Origin: Catenovulum maritimum
Lineage (GTDB): Bacteria; Pseudomonadota; Gammaproteobacteria; Enterobacterales; Alteromonadaceae
Assembly (NCBI RefSeq): GCF_001050375.1
Contig: NZ_KQ130500.1
Location: 1 to 64,000 of the forward strand
DNA length: 64,000 nucleotides
Direction: 5' to 3'
A model generated the notes under the pieces. It was not told where the DNA came from. It searched no databases and saw only the letters and a list, made by a program, of their open reading frames with translations. The position numbers were made by a program, and so were the translations under genes. This document shows, in pieces, positions 35,596-45,664 of the stretch. Each line of letters begins with the position of its first letter. Positions within the stretch are counted from its first letter, which is position 1.

Positions 35596-37077
35596 CTAAA
35601 ATTTAAACCAAGTGTTCTTCATATTAGCGTATTGCTGTAACGCCCAAACTGACTTATCTTTTCCTACCCCTGATTGTTTAATACCACCAAAAGGTGCTGT
35701 CGCATCATCTTCACCCCAAGAATTAACATGCACACTGCCAGCCTTGAGCTGTCTAGATACTCTGTGAGCAGTCGAAAAATCATCAGTCCAAACCCCAGCA
35801 GCTAAACCGAAAGGTGTTTCATTGGCGATTTCAACTGCCTCTGCTTCTGATTTCACTGTAATCACAGATAACACAGGGCCAAAAATTTCGGCTTGAGCAA
35901 TTTCCATATCGTTGGTTACATTAGTTAGAATAGTCGGCGCATAGTAAGCACCGCCTTTAACTGTCTCTAACTTATGCCCCCCACAAATTAGTTTTGCACC
36001 ATCAGCTTGGGCATTTTTTACCAATTTATCAACTGTTTCTAAATGTTTGTGGCAAAAAGAAGCACCTACTCGACTATTAATATCTAATGGATTGCTAGGC
36101 TGGTAAATTTGCGCTTGCTCGAGCAGCAAAGGGATAAAATCTGCAGCTAAGGATTCATCAATTATGAGTCTGGAGGCCGCCGAGCAAATTTGGCCTTGAT
36201 TAAAAAACAAGTGTCTAGCTAGAGTTTGGGCCGCAAAAGGCAATTGCTTGCAAGAATCTAATACGACAAATGGACTTTTACCACTACATTCTAACGCAAT
36301 TCGTTTCAAATTAGATTGACCAGCATACTGCATAATTAACTTGCCAACTTGCGTGGAGCCGGTAAAAAAGACCCCGTCAACATCCATATGCTGAGCTAAA
36401 GCCTGACCCGTTTCTGAATCGCCTGTGACAACATTGAGTACACCTGCAGGTATACCAGCTTCCAGTGCTAATTCAGCGAGCTTAATTGCGGATAAGCTTG
36501 ACTGCTCTGCAGGTTTTAATATCACAGAATTACCCATAGCTAATGCCGGACCAATTTTCCAAGCCGTCATTATCATAGGATAATTCCAAGGCACAATTGC
36601 AGACACAACCCCTAAAGGTTCGTGGGTAATAATACCTAACGAGTTTTCATTAAGCGGAGAACAATTATTATAAACTTTATCAATTGCTTCACCAAACCAC
36701 CTGATACTCTGTGCAGCAACTGGCACGTCATCATATACTAAATTTTCTATTGATTTACCCATCTCAAGACAATCTAAAATCGCAAGATCGGCTATATGCG
36801 CTTCAATTAAATTGGCAAATTTAAATAAAATCGATTTTCGCTCATTAATCGGCAATTGCGACCAAACGCCACGATTAAAAGATCCACGAGCAGCGGCAAC
36901 TGCAATATCGACATCTGAACGATTGCAAATAGGAATACTAGGGAGAACTCGATTATCAATCGGACTATTTTTAACTATGCATCTATCTGATTTAGGCTGA
37001 TAGTGTCGACCATTAATGAATGGCAAAGTGGATGGGTTAATTGTCTCAGCAAGTGAAGACCAATCTATGTTGTGCAT
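35596..37077 (-). CDS. NAD(P)-dependent aldehyde dehydrogenase (PuuC-like)
   Basis: A 493-residue aldehyde dehydrogenase. The catalytic Cys is in 'FNQGQICSAASRL' (~295) and the general-base Glu in 'ALECSGKSPFVV' (~262). 'VPWNYPMIMTAWKIGPALAMGNSVILKPAEQSSLSAIKLAELA' and 'GGIKQSGVGKDKSVWALQQY' are close in pattern to gamma-glutamyl-gamma-aminobutyraldehyde dehydrogenase (PuuC) and related broad-range enzymes. No other putrescine-pathway gene is near. Its place inside the arabinan block suggests it may instead oxidise an aldehyde from pentose breakdown; this is an inference. It is transcribed alone toward the GH43 at 34521. Confidence 0.88.
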   Translation of the reverse strand: MHNIDWSSLAETINPSTLPFINGRHYQPKSDRCIVKNSPIDNRVLPSIPICNRSDVDIAVAAARGSFNRGVWSQLPINERKSILFKFANLIEAHIADLAILDCLEMGKSIENLVYDDVPVAAQSIRWFGEAIDKVYNNCSPLNENSLGIITHEPLGVVSAIVPWNYPMIMTAWKIGPALAMGNSVILKPAEQSSLSAIKLAELALEAGIPAGVLNVVTGDSETGQALAQHMDVDGVFFTGSTQVGKLIMQYAGQSNLKRIALECSGKSPFVVLDSCKQLPFAAQTLARHLFFNQGQICSAASRLIIDESLAADFIPLLLEQAQIYQPSNPLDINSRVGASFCHKHLETVDKLVKNAQADGAKLICGGHKLETVKGGAYYAPTILTNVTNDMEIAQAEIFGPVLSVITVKSEAEAVEIANETPFGLAAGVWTDDFSTAHRVSRQLKAGSVHVNSWGEDDATAPFGGIKQSGVGKDKSVWALQQYANMKNTWFKF

Positions 37078-37475
37078 TTGAATCCCGTTACCAATAAGCT
37101 AAGATAAATCTTTAATAACTTGGGTTATTAATTTTTATTATGCTTCAATAATAAAAGATGTTTACAAATATACAACAATAAAGCGTTAAAAACGAATAAA
37201 TAATATAAATATCACATTTTACATACTATAGCTAGAATCTCTTAGTCAGATTAATCTAGCAAAAGAAAGTTTATGGTTAACTAGTCAATGCTTTAACTTT
37301 CTAAACCCTGAATTCTAGCCAAGCCATCAGCTATGATTTAATCTCCTGATGAAGCCAGCTTTATAGTAGAAGTAAAGCTCTACTAAATTATAAATCCTAA
37401 AAACAAAAAATCCGATGACTTATAGCCACCGGATTTTGTGTTTAATCTCTTAAATATCAGCTTTAATTAACAATA
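37078..37475. other. 398-bp gap between aldehyde dehydrogenase and TonB receptor
   Basis: It holds the aldehyde dehydrogenase promoter region, and near the receptor a terminator at 37407-37437. No convincing operator copy or small gene was seen. A TACTAT half-site at 37224 has a poor second arm. Confidence 0.5.
37407..37437 (-). terminator. Rho-independent terminator of the TonB receptor gene
   Basis: AAAATCCG and CGGATTTT pair across a 15-base loop. On the minus strand the stem is followed by a T-run (TTTTTTG), 38 bp after the receptor stop. Confidence 0.75.
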
Positions 37476-40268
37476 TTAAAAACTATATCTAGCACCTAAA
37501 GCAAATGTGCGAGAGAAAATGTTTGTAGCAAAGTTAAAGGTATCAACGTTACCTTTTCCGTAATGATTCTGGAACCTATCATCCAATATATTAGTTGCAT
37601 CAAAAGTAAGGGTTAACTCATCTGACACATCATAACTAAACTGGAAGTCTAAACTTTGCTCAGGCTTACTCCAGAATTGAATCGGATTGGCAAAATTAGG
37701 CCCCTCATCACCACTGTAAAAAGCTTCACGCCAAACATAAGATAAACGCATGTCGAAATCTTCTTTCTCATAAAAAGCCACTAAGCTATAAGATGAATCT
37801 GATACGCCAGACATTTTTGAGTCAATAACTGCTGTTACTTCGCCCAGTTCATTAAAATCTTGCACAGTTTGAGATGAATCTAATTCAGTATAACTAGCTT
37901 GAAAACCAATACCGTCTAAGGTTTCAGGTAGGTTTTCAGGCACATAAACTAAACCAATTTCCAAACCAGATAACTCACCATCTGACGCATTCACAGGAGC
38001 ACTTAAAATATAGTCACGCTCCACATCATCATTGCCAACTCGGCGAACGACTTTTCTACCACCAATCACTAAGCCTTCAATATCACGTTGGAAAACAGCA
38101 CCGTATAAAGAGCTACCTGGTGAAAAATACCATTCTAACGAAAGATCATAATTGGCTGATTTGGTCGGTCTCAGATCAGGATTACCACCGCTTCCTGTTC
38201 CATAAGTAACACCTTCAGTGAGTGGATCAAACCAAAACTGCAGAGGACTTAAGGCATTATATTCTGGCATACGCAAAGTTTGTGTATAAGCAACACGACC
38301 AACGAGATCGTCTGTAATGTTCCAGTTTAAAGTAAAACTTGGTAGTACCTCACTTTGTTCACTTACACCATATCCGTCGTTATCATCAAAATCTAAAAAC
38401 TCCATATTTTGCTTGTACTTGACATATCGAACACCAATTTCGCCATTAATGTCACCTAATTTATAATCAGCTGTAACATAGGCTGCCATTGAGTCTTCTG
38501 AAACATTGAATGTATTCGTATATTGGTTTTTCTCGTATTCATAAATTGAGCGAACCGCAGCCGCGTTATCTATCATGAAGAGACCATTTGCAACTGAATA
38601 ACTGTCAAAAATATCAGCCGTTCCAAACATGTATTCATCGACAGTCTTAACAAATTCACCAGCATTATCCACACCCTCTTCCGTCAAGGCTTGGATCATA
38701 TCCGGTATAGGTAATACTTTAGTTTTATTTTGCTCTCTTTGGTAATTTAGTGCATTACGTTGCTCAAGTTTCACACCAAACCTAACTTTATCGATAATAT
38801 TATTGAAAAAGTATTCACCATCAACTTTCAGAGTTATAGAATCACCGTCTTGCTTTCCACCATTGTCGTATACTGTCCCTGTTTTCCAGTTAGCCGGATC
38901 TGCAAGATCTGATTCATCGATACTCGTTTCTGGGTTATCCCAAAAATGTAATCCTGGGACACCACCACTATGATTAAAATCCACATCTAAGCCGTATGCT
39001 TTACGATCAAATCGCATCGCAAAAAAATCCCCCTCAAAGGTACTGTTCTGCGCGATTAATTCAGCATTAATAGTTAAATCTAATGTCGGCATCCATTTGG
39101 CACCTAAAGCAAATAAATAGCTGTCTGTTTTGCCTGTTGTTGCATCACCACTTTGAAAACTATTTGGCGCATATACTTGACGCTCTTTAATAATGTTTGT
39201 GCCTTCTATTAATATAGGCGCATCAATAATCAAGTTGCCATTATTACCGTCTTCTTCAAAAACATTAGTAAACCACAATGAATTTTGTAATTCTTGACGA
39301 TAACCCGTGTAAAAGCCTTCAGCTAATAATTCTAATTCATCATTTACGGCCCATTGCAATGATACACTGGCTGCAGGTCGTTTACGGTTTGCTTCACCGA
39401 CTGTACCAAATACGGCATCACGCGCTATGTAATATGGAATTTCTTGCCCGTCTACAGATAAAGTCGAACCAGCTTCGCTGGGTAATCCATTCGTTGCGCC
39501 ACGACCAGCATCCCAAAACTCATTAGAACCGTTATAGTTCATAATTTTATAAGGCTGGTGTCCAAAAGGTGCTTCCGACGTAAAAAATGGAAAAGCTGCA
39601 CCAGCAACTAAACCATCATCGCGGTAATTTGTTTCAACATAAGAAACATTGACTAAAGCACCAAATTCACCTAGATCCGTTTCCCAACGATTACTTGCTA
39701 ATGCACTTAATGCAGGATCAATTTTTTTAGATTGGTCTGCATAGATACCACGAGCAGCTAATACAACTTTAGAACCCGAAAACTTAAATGGTCTGTTAGT
39801 TTCAATATCGATCGAGCCCGCAATACCTCTTTCAGTTTGAGATGCTGAACGTGTTTTATAAACGGTAACATTGGATAACAAACTGGCAGGAATATCCTGC
39901 AGCGCAACCGCTCTACCAGTCCCGGTAAATACATCACGGCCATTCACTGTAGTATGAACGTCATTCAAACCTCGAATCGAGACTGTACTTGCTTCACCGC
40001 CGCCACGGCCAGTTACCTGAACCCCAGTTACACGTTGTAAGGCCTCTACAACATTATTATCTGGAAATTTACCTATGTCTTCAGCAACAATTGAATCAAC
40101 AATTTGAGTATTAAAACGTTTGTTATTTAATGCTTGATTTAAACTACCTCTGATACCTTTTACTTGGATTACTTCAACATCTTCTTGTGTATCTTGCTCT
40201 GCAGCCAACACTGGCTGAGTTAATAATGCTGTAAAGACTGCACTGGCGATAGCTGATTTTGAGTACAT
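37476..40268 (-). CDS. TonB-dependent receptor, probably for arabino-oligosaccharides
   Basis: A 930-residue outer-membrane receptor. The signal peptide covers ~1-22. The plug domain (~30-170) has 'VEVIQVKGIRGSLNQALNNKR', 'IVAEDIGKFPDNNVVEALQRVTGVQV' and 'STVSIRGLNDV'. The rest is a 22-strand barrel ending in an aromatic residue after 'FALGARYSF'. The opening matches the alteromonad receptors linked to carbohydrate uptake. It lies 105 bp after the large GH43 lipoprotein in the same direction and probably imports the arabinan fragments that enzyme makes. The substrate is inferred from the neighbours. Confidence 0.92.
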   Translation of the reverse strand: MYSKSAIASAVFTALLTQPVLAAEQDTQEDVEVIQVKGIRGSLNQALNNKRFNTQIVDSIVAEDIGKFPDNNVVEALQRVTGVQVTGRGGGEASTVSIRGLNDVHTTVNGRDVFTGTGRAVALQDIPASLLSNVTVYKTRSASQTERGIAGSIDIETNRPFKFSGSKVVLAARGIYADQSKKIDPALSALASNRWETDLGEFGALVNVSYVETNYRDDGLVAGAAFPFFTSEAPFGHQPYKIMNYNGSNEFWDAGRGATNGLPSEAGSTLSVDGQEIPYYIARDAVFGTVGEANRKRPAASVSLQWAVNDELELLAEGFYTGYRQELQNSLWFTNVFEEDGNNGNLIIDAPILIEGTNIIKERQVYAPNSFQSGDATTGKTDSYLFALGAKWMPTLDLTINAELIAQNSTFEGDFFAMRFDRKAYGLDVDFNHSGGVPGLHFWDNPETSIDESDLADPANWKTGTVYDNGGKQDGDSITLKVDGEYFFNNIIDKVRFGVKLEQRNALNYQREQNKTKVLPIPDMIQALTEEGVDNAGEFVKTVDEYMFGTADIFDSYSVANGLFMIDNAAAVRSIYEYEKNQYTNTFNVSEDSMAAYVTADYKLGDINGEIGVRYVKYKQNMEFLDFDDNDGYGVSEQSEVLPSFTLNWNITDDLVGRVAYTQTLRMPEYNALSPLQFWFDPLTEGVTYGTGSGGNPDLRPTKSANYDLSLEWYFSPGSSLYGAVFQRDIEGLVIGGRKVVRRVGNDDVERDYILSAPVNASDGELSGLEIGLVYVPENLPETLDGIGFQASYTELDSSQTVQDFNELGEVTAVIDSKMSGVSDSSYSLVAFYEKEDFDMRLSYVWREAFYSGDEGPNFANPIQFWSKPEQSLDFQFSYDVSDELTLTFDATNILDDRFQNHYGKGNVDTFNFATNIFSRTFALGARYSF

Positions 40269-40332
40269 ATTTGTAGCTCCTAATAATATTAATTTTGCTT
40301 AAACAGCTGACTGCTTAAATTTGTTCTGATTG

Positions 40333-40353
40333 AGAGGGAACAAAATTCCCTCT
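40333..40353 (-). other. Hairpin between the large GH43 and TonB receptor genes
   Basis: AGAGGGAA and TTCCCTCT form a perfect 8-bp stem with a 5-base loop, in the 105-bp gap. No T-tract follows on the minus strand, so it may adjust the ratio of the two products rather than end transcription. Confidence 0.45.
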
Positions 40354-40373
40354 ACAAAAATCTTAACTACTGA

Positions 40374-43300
40374 CTATTCGTTAGATGTAAGTTCGCCTTC
40401 ATTAAACAGCTCACTAACTTTGCCTTGAGAAATTGAATTACCAAATATTTTCAATTCATCAATTGCACCGTTAAATGGCACATCCCAATGGTTGACACCC
40501 AAACCAAAGTAAGTTGTTCCACCAGCGCCAAATACATTTGGATAACCAACACCGTCAAATTTAAGCTCACCATTTAAGTAAAGTTTCACTTCACCGTTTG
40601 CTACAGAGAAAGCGACGTGTGTCCATTCCTGAGCTGGAATAGTGCCACCTGGCTCCGCATCGTACCAAGCTGTACCAGACCATAAACGAGTTGGACCACC
40701 AGCAGAAGGTACGAAACTGACCCAGCTAGAAGTGTTTACTCCACCGAAGAAGGTAGTAGTGTAATCCGTGATTACATTTGGTTTTAACCACATAGAAACA
40801 GCGTAGTCATAAGTTGTGATTAAATTATTTGGTAACCTCACACCAGAAGTACCATCGAGTAGAAGAGCATTACCCTTGACGCCTTCAACATATGAAACAG
40901 CACCATCTGTATTATCAATACGGTCACCCGTAACAGTGCCAGCCTCAGCTGAACCATTAAGTGCAGTTAAGTCACCTTCAAAACTGTATTCTGCTGGAGC
41001 AAGTGATTTAATAGTGACATCAAATACTTTTGTATCTGTGTAAAAACTACCGTCAGTTTTCTTAAAGGTGATAGTTGCAGTTAAAGTCACATCTTGGTCA
41101 CCTAATTCACCACTTGGTTGAGTTACTATGGCTCGACCATTTCTAACTTCAAGATAGTCAGGGTTATCAGACACCCAACTAATACCAGAAACAAACGGAC
41201 CTACACGTAATAAATCAAAGCTATCACGCACCGCACTGGTATCGCCTAAATCTAATGCAGCTTTAATAACGTCTGCAAAATCGTCTGGATCTGTCAGGTT
41301 ATTTTTAGCTGCACCGTTAATGTCTAACGATGATAGCGCATAGTCATAAATGATTAATTCATCAATAGCGCCTTTAAATGGCAAATCCCAATGGTTAACA
41401 CCTAATGCAAAGTAGCTACCAGCAGTACTAAACAAATCTTTATAGTTGTTAGCGCTAGCTTTAAGTTCACCATTTATATAAAACTTAGCTTCACCATTAT
41501 TTACTGTAGCAGCAAGATGACTCCATTGACCTGTTGGTATTGTCATGCCTGAAACTAAGTCAACCCACTGCTCACTACCACTCCATAACATGGTTTGACC
41601 ATCCCAGTTGCCTGGTAGAAAGCTTAACCAATTTGTATTATTTTGCGCACCAAAGAAACTGGTTGAGAAATTAGTAATTTCGGTCGGATTAATCCAATAT
41701 GAAATTGTATATTGATAGCTGTTAATTAAATCATCAGGCAATCTGACACCAGATAGACCATCTAAAGATACAGCTTCACCTTTTTGTCCAGCGACATAAG
41801 CTTCTGTTCCGCCTGTATTGTCAATTCTGTCTCCAGTCATGCTAGCTGCAGCAAAATTACCCAAAGAAACGTTTAAGTTGTCTTCAAATTGATAATGTGC
41901 CACCGCATTTTTAAAAGCAGGACGAGCTTTTAAATCAACAGTGAAAGATTTAGTGGTGCTTTGGCCATTTAAGCTGATAGTGGCAACTAAATTGACCGTT
42001 TGATCACCACGGTCTGGTGTAGGGATAAAGATAGAACCGTCATTACTAATGTAATACTCATCGCTACTTTCCCATGTGATTTTCGCTCCGTTTCGTCCAA
42101 TAGTAGGGATGACAAAGCTTTCTTCGTTTATTGTTAGCTCTGTTGGTAAATCAAGCGTTTGTTCAACATCTGCTAACACTTCTGCTGTTGCAGTAATATC
42201 ATCAACCTTGCTTGCCCAAACGGTTGCATTTGCACTTGATAAGCCAGAAAGAGTTGCGACGACCTCTTGACGATGGTCATCCCATTGCCACTTAGCAACT
42301 GTATTGTATTTTCCAGATTCAAGTTCAAGTGCTACTTGCCCTTGATTTAACATGTACCAAGTACCAGTCTCGCTGCCTGTTATCGTATAATCCGCATTTA
42401 AGGCAATATGACCTGATAGCGTTGAAGCATTATTTACTTCGCTACCATGGTTAATAAATTTGTAATAACCTAAGACATCTTCTGAATTAACTAGGTTAGG
42501 TCCATCAATAGGTACATAACGTTGTGGTGATGCGACTAACCAACCCGCTTCATTGACAAACATTTCATGTACACGCACTTGATGAGCGTTAGCGTTATTT
42601 GGAAACTCTGTCGCAGATTGAGGAAAACGAGTATGAGTTACCAATAAATGACGGCCTGTTGCTTCATCATAAATGGCTGAATTATGACCCGGCGCGTTAT
42701 AACCCCAAGATTCAGCTTCTTCAGCAATTTCTTGGGTATAAACGAAACCACCCATTAATTTAACACCTACGTCTAATCCTGGAGCACTCGCAATGTCATT
42801 ACCCGCTGCATCTAAATATGGACCATCTGGTGTTTTTGATCGTGCAATACGAATGTTATAGCCTTCGTCATATGCAAACCCTGCGGTTGACACCATTAAA
42901 TAATAATAGTCACTTTCAGGACTATAAAATACGTACGGACCTTCAATAGCACGGAAATCACCGCCGACTAAGTGCTTGCCGTAACCCTGACCGACAACAG
43001 GTTTACCAGTTGCTTCATCCATTTCTAAGACAAAAATACCACCAGAGTATGAACCATAAACCATCCATAAACCGCCTTCTTTATCATAAAAGGCAGTTGG
43101 GTCGATAACGTTAGGATCGACAGCTCCGTTCCAAGTAACCTGATCATTATCAAGCGGAAAATCGGCAAATTCAGGGAATACAGTTTGTGTTTGATAAAGC
43201 GTATTACCATCCGCATCTTTTAATTCATTACCATCGGAATCCGTTTGCGGGATTGGATGACCATCACCGTCTAAAATATTTTCTTGGACACTTCTGTAAC

Positions 43301-43904
43301 CAGAGCGTAAGAAAATACCTTTATCTACATATGGTCCTTCAATTGAATTAGCTTCGGCTAAGCCTAAATATGAACGGTTCCAACACACTTCATCCCTATC
43401 ATCAGTATCTGGATTGTCTTGAGCACAGTGGTTGTAATAGAACCAATACTTACCATTTGGTGCTTTAATTACATTGGCAGCCCAGTTACCAGTAAAACCG
43501 TCTGTCCATGCGATACCTTCAGCAAATTCACCTGTGTAGTTAAAATCAAATAATGGACTTTCATTTACATTAGCATTATTCGACAAACTAGAAATCATTT
43601 CCCAGTTCATTAAATCCGTGGATTTAGCCGCGGCTAAATGCGAACCAAAAATATAATAAGTATCTACACCTTCAACATTAGCCTTCACAATAGAAGGATC
43701 GTGTACACCCACATTTGTAAATTTAGCTGCACCTGTAACTGAATCCAAGTGCTCTGTGCTTGGTGAACTTGGTTGGGTGCTTGGGTTTGCGACACCCGGA
43801 TTACTTGGCGCCACAGTGGTTGATAGTGATTCACCATCATCTGTGCCACAAGCTGAAATGGTTAAAACACTGCTTATAACTAGTGCTATTTTATTTAGTT
43901 TCAT
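40374..43904 (-). CDS. Large GH43 endo-arabinanase-like lipoprotein with two LamG-type domains
   Basis: A 1176-residue lipoprotein (ISAC, Cys19) followed by a Ser/Pro/Thr linker (~30-52). The GH43 propeller spans ~60-480, with Asp69 in GVHDPSIV, a second Asp in 'NVIDPTAFYD' and a Glu in 'AIEGPYVFYS'. The pattern fits endo-1,5-alpha-L-arabinanases. The C-terminal half has two repeats, each an Ig-like strand block plus a concanavalin/LamG domain (~590-850 and ~880-1170). They share 'GDRIDNT', 'SGVRLP' and 'FYGAIDELKIF'-like strings, so they arose by duplication. The extra domains probably bind polymer at the cell surface. A candidate FadR-family site lies ~100 bp upstream. Confidence 0.9.
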   Translation of the reverse strand: MKLNKIALVISSVLTISACGTDDGESLSTTVAPSNPGVANPSTQPSSPSTEHLDSVTGAAKFTNVGVHDPSIVKANVEGVDTYYIFGSHLAAAKSTDLMNWEMISSLSNNANVNESPLFDFNYTGEFAEGIAWTDGFTGNWAANVIKAPNGKYWFYYNHCAQDNPDTDDRDEVCWNRSYLGLAEANSIEGPYVDKGIFLRSGYRSVQENILDGDGHPIPQTDSDGNELKDADGNTLYQTQTVFPEFADFPLDNDQVTWNGAVDPNVIDPTAFYDKEGGLWMVYGSYSGGIFVLEMDEATGKPVVGQGYGKHLVGGDFRAIEGPYVFYSPESDYYYLMVSTAGFAYDEGYNIRIARSKTPDGPYLDAAGNDIASAPGLDVGVKLMGGFVYTQEIAEEAESWGYNAPGHNSAIYDEATGRHLLVTHTRFPQSATEFPNNANAHQVRVHEMFVNEAGWLVASPQRYVPIDGPNLVNSEDVLGYYKFINHGSEVNNASTLSGHIALNADYTITGSETGTWYMLNQGQVALELESGKYNTVAKWQWDDHRQEVVATLSGLSSANATVWASKVDDITATAEVLADVEQTLDLPTELTINEESFVIPTIGRNGAKITWESSDEYYISNDGSIFIPTPDRGDQTVNLVATISLNGQSTTKSFTVDLKARPAFKNAVAHYQFEDNLNVSLGNFAAASMTGDRIDNTGGTEAYVAGQKGEAVSLDGLSGVRLPDDLINSYQYTISYWINPTEITNFSTSFFGAQNNTNWLSFLPGNWDGQTMLWSGSEQWVDLVSGMTIPTGQWSHLAATVNNGEAKFYINGELKASANNYKDLFSTAGSYFALGVNHWDLPFKGAIDELIIYDYALSSLDINGAAKNNLTDPDDFADVIKAALDLGDTSAVRDSFDLLRVGPFVSGISWVSDNPDYLEVRNGRAIVTQPSGELGDQDVTLTATITFKKTDGSFYTDTKVFDVTIKSLAPAEYSFEGDLTALNGSAEAGTVTGDRIDNTDGAVSYVEGVKGNALLLDGTSGVRLPNNLITTYDYAVSMWLKPNVITDYTTTFFGGVNTSSWVSFVPSAGGPTRLWSGTAWYDAEPGGTIPAQEWTHVAFSVANGEVKLYLNGELKFDGVGYPNVFGAGGTTYFGLGVNHWDVPFNGAIDELKIFGNSISQGKVSELFNEGELTSNE

Positions 43905-44002
43905 TAAATGAACCCTCTTTCACTGAGATATTTTTCATTTGTCATTTGGATGATAAATGCTATGTGCGTTTGTAATTAATCTATAAAACACAATATGGTA
44001 AT

Positions 44003-44015
44003 TTAATAATACTAT
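44003..44015. promoter_or_regulatory. Candidate FadR-family operator
   Basis: TTAATAATACTAT, two mismatches from ATAGTAnTACTAT, 98 bp before the large GH43 start. It shares a 12-mer with the site at 34479. Confidence 0.45.
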
Positions 44016-44423
44016 TTAATCTGTGTCAATAACTTTGCATTAGTAAATTTTTTGTTAATTATAGTTAGATTGTGAGAACTTATATGTTAATTTAGGCTTA
44101 AATGCTTGCGGGCTGTCGGGTTTAATAGAAAATAGTACTCAAAATTTTAAGTATTATTTATAGTGAATTTAAATAAATTACATAGCTCATCAAAAACTTT
44201 CTTTCTTAAATCCATTCAATTTTCATTAAGTTAATAACAAATAACGCGAGTTATATATTTATATATCACTGAGCTAACGAAAAAAATGCTAAAAAATTGA
44301 CACTATTGCGAAGAACATAAGAGCAAATTGGCCCCTCAAAATCTTCTGTAAGCCTAAGTTAATACAACGAATACCAATAAGAGCTGACTTTAGCGACTTC
44401 TTAGATAATTACTTTGATTGGAT

Positions 44424-44714
44424 TTAGCCCTGACTTAGGTGATAACGAGTCTCAACAAATACATTTATGTTGATATTTTTGGTACGACTTGAATCCGTCC
44501 ATTCAAGTGCAGCATCTATTACTGCAAGTACTGGCTAGCAATAGCTAAGCTCGCCACATTTAATTTTGCGATCTAATAACCCAGTTGATTTGTACTTAGG
44601 CACTACAAATACAGGGTCAAAGCTTAACTTTGTATAATCACCCCACTCATAAATTTTTGTACATATAACAACCACACGTTCTACTTGTATCCGAATACAC
44701 ACAAGTATATAGTA
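44424..44714 (-). pseudogene. Possible degraded coding remnant
   Basis: One minus-strand frame is open for about 60 codons, meets a TAG at 44535-44537, and continues in the same frame for 36 codons to a TAA at 44424-44426. Pieces such as 'EWGDYTKLSFDPVFVVPKY' and 'VLAVIDAALEWTDSSRTKN' look protein-like. There is no start codon. I do not recognise the family, and chance in AT-rich DNA cannot be excluded. Confidence 0.25.
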
Positions 44715-44721
44715 ATACTAT
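44709..44721. promoter_or_regulatory. Best candidate FadR-family operator (perfect palindrome)
   Basis: ATAGTAATACTAT is a perfect palindrome around one base, extended to ATATAGTA-A-TACTATAT (44707-44723). It ends 16 bp before the ATG of the solute-binding-protein operon, where bound protein would block transcription or ribosome access. Confidence 0.6.
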
Positions 44722-44737
44722 ATTGTTAATTTGAGGT

Positions 44738-45604
44738 GTGGTTATGGCTAGATTAATTAGTTTCTTCTTTTATTTTTGTCTTTTCTCAAGTGGTGTTAGC
44801 GCCAGCATCATAATAAATCACAACAAAGTGACAGAGATGGGAGAAAAAGAGGCTTACCAATTCGGGTTATTAAAACTGGCACTTAGTTATGACAAAGGCA
44901 ATGACTATATATTTCAAGAAAGTAAACGCTACATACCTCAGACAAGCATGATCGAACAGCTCAAGACAAATAAACTAGATGTAGCTTGGACTGGCACGTC
45001 AAAAGAGCTAGAAAATAGCTTAACGCCTATTAGGATCCCACTTTATAAAGGTTTACTCGGACACAGAATTTTCATTATTCGAGAAGGCAACCAAGCTAAG
45101 TTTGACCAAATAAAAAGTTTATCTGAACTGAAATCACTAACAGCCGCTCAAGAGCGTAGCTGGGCTGATACTGCCATTTTACGCAGCGCAGGAATAAAAG
45201 TGTATGGCACTAGAACTTATGAGAATTTATTTCATATGCTAGAAGGTGGACGCTACGATTATTTACCTCGCGGAGTTCACGAACCTTGGGCTGAAATTGC
45301 AAGTCGTCCCGAGTTACCTTTAACCGTAGAAAAAAACCTACTTGTAAAATACCCTATGCCGGCATACTTTTTTGTTAATAAAGAAAACCAAGCCTTAGCC
45401 CAAGCTATTTATAGTGGACTAGATGCTGCAATCAACGACGGTACTTTTAATGATTACTTCTTTAATAACCCTATGATTCAAGACGTAATTGAAAAGGCAA
45501 ATATTGAGCATAGATTAGTATTTGAAATAGAAAACCCGTCAATTCCAGAGCAAACCCCATTCCAAGACAAACGATTGTGGTTAGATACCAAAAAATTACA
45601 TTAA
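44738..45604 (+). CDS. Orphan periplasmic solute-binding-like protein
   Basis: A 288-residue exported protein (signal peptide ~1-22, ending VSA). It resembles the amino-acid-type (SBP_bac_3-like) periplasmic binding fold, with two alpha/beta lobes and 'LVAWTGTSKELE'-like hinge regions. It has a clear paralogue at 48799, sharing 'PRGVHEPW', 'KNLLVKYPMPAYFFVNKENQALAQ' and an 'INDGTFNDYFF' ending. No ABC permease or ATPase gene lies in the window, so it probably does not serve ordinary import. A sensor or chemoreceptor partner role is possible. It opens an operon with aldose epimerase (60 bp later) and GH97 (63 bp after that), and has the best FadR-type palindrome upstream. Confidence 0.7.
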   Translation: MVMARLISFFFYFCLFSSGVSASIIINHNKVTEMGEKEAYQFGLLKLALSYDKGNDYIFQESKRYIPQTSMIEQLKTNKLDVAWTGTSKELENSLTPIRIPLYKGLLGHRIFIIREGNQAKFDQIKSLSELKSLTAAQERSWADTAILRSAGIKVYGTRTYENLFHMLEGGRYDYLPRGVHEPWAEIASRPELPLTVEKNLLVKYPMPAYFFVNKENQALAQAIYSGLDAAINDGTFNDYFFNNPMIQDVIEKANIEHRLVFEIENPSIPEQTPFQDKRLWLDTKKLH

Positions 45605-45664
45605 TTAATCATATTATATTTTTAAAATTTGAGATTCCCAAGTCAATAGCTTTAGGCAAACAAG

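Larger units (their letters stand above)
43905..44737. other. 833-bp divergent region between arabinanase and solute-binding operon
   Basis: It contains two candidate FadR-family sites (44003-44015 and 44709-44721) and a possible degraded minus-strand reading frame (44424-44714). The AT-rich middle (44030-44400) shows nothing I can name. Confidence 0.5.
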
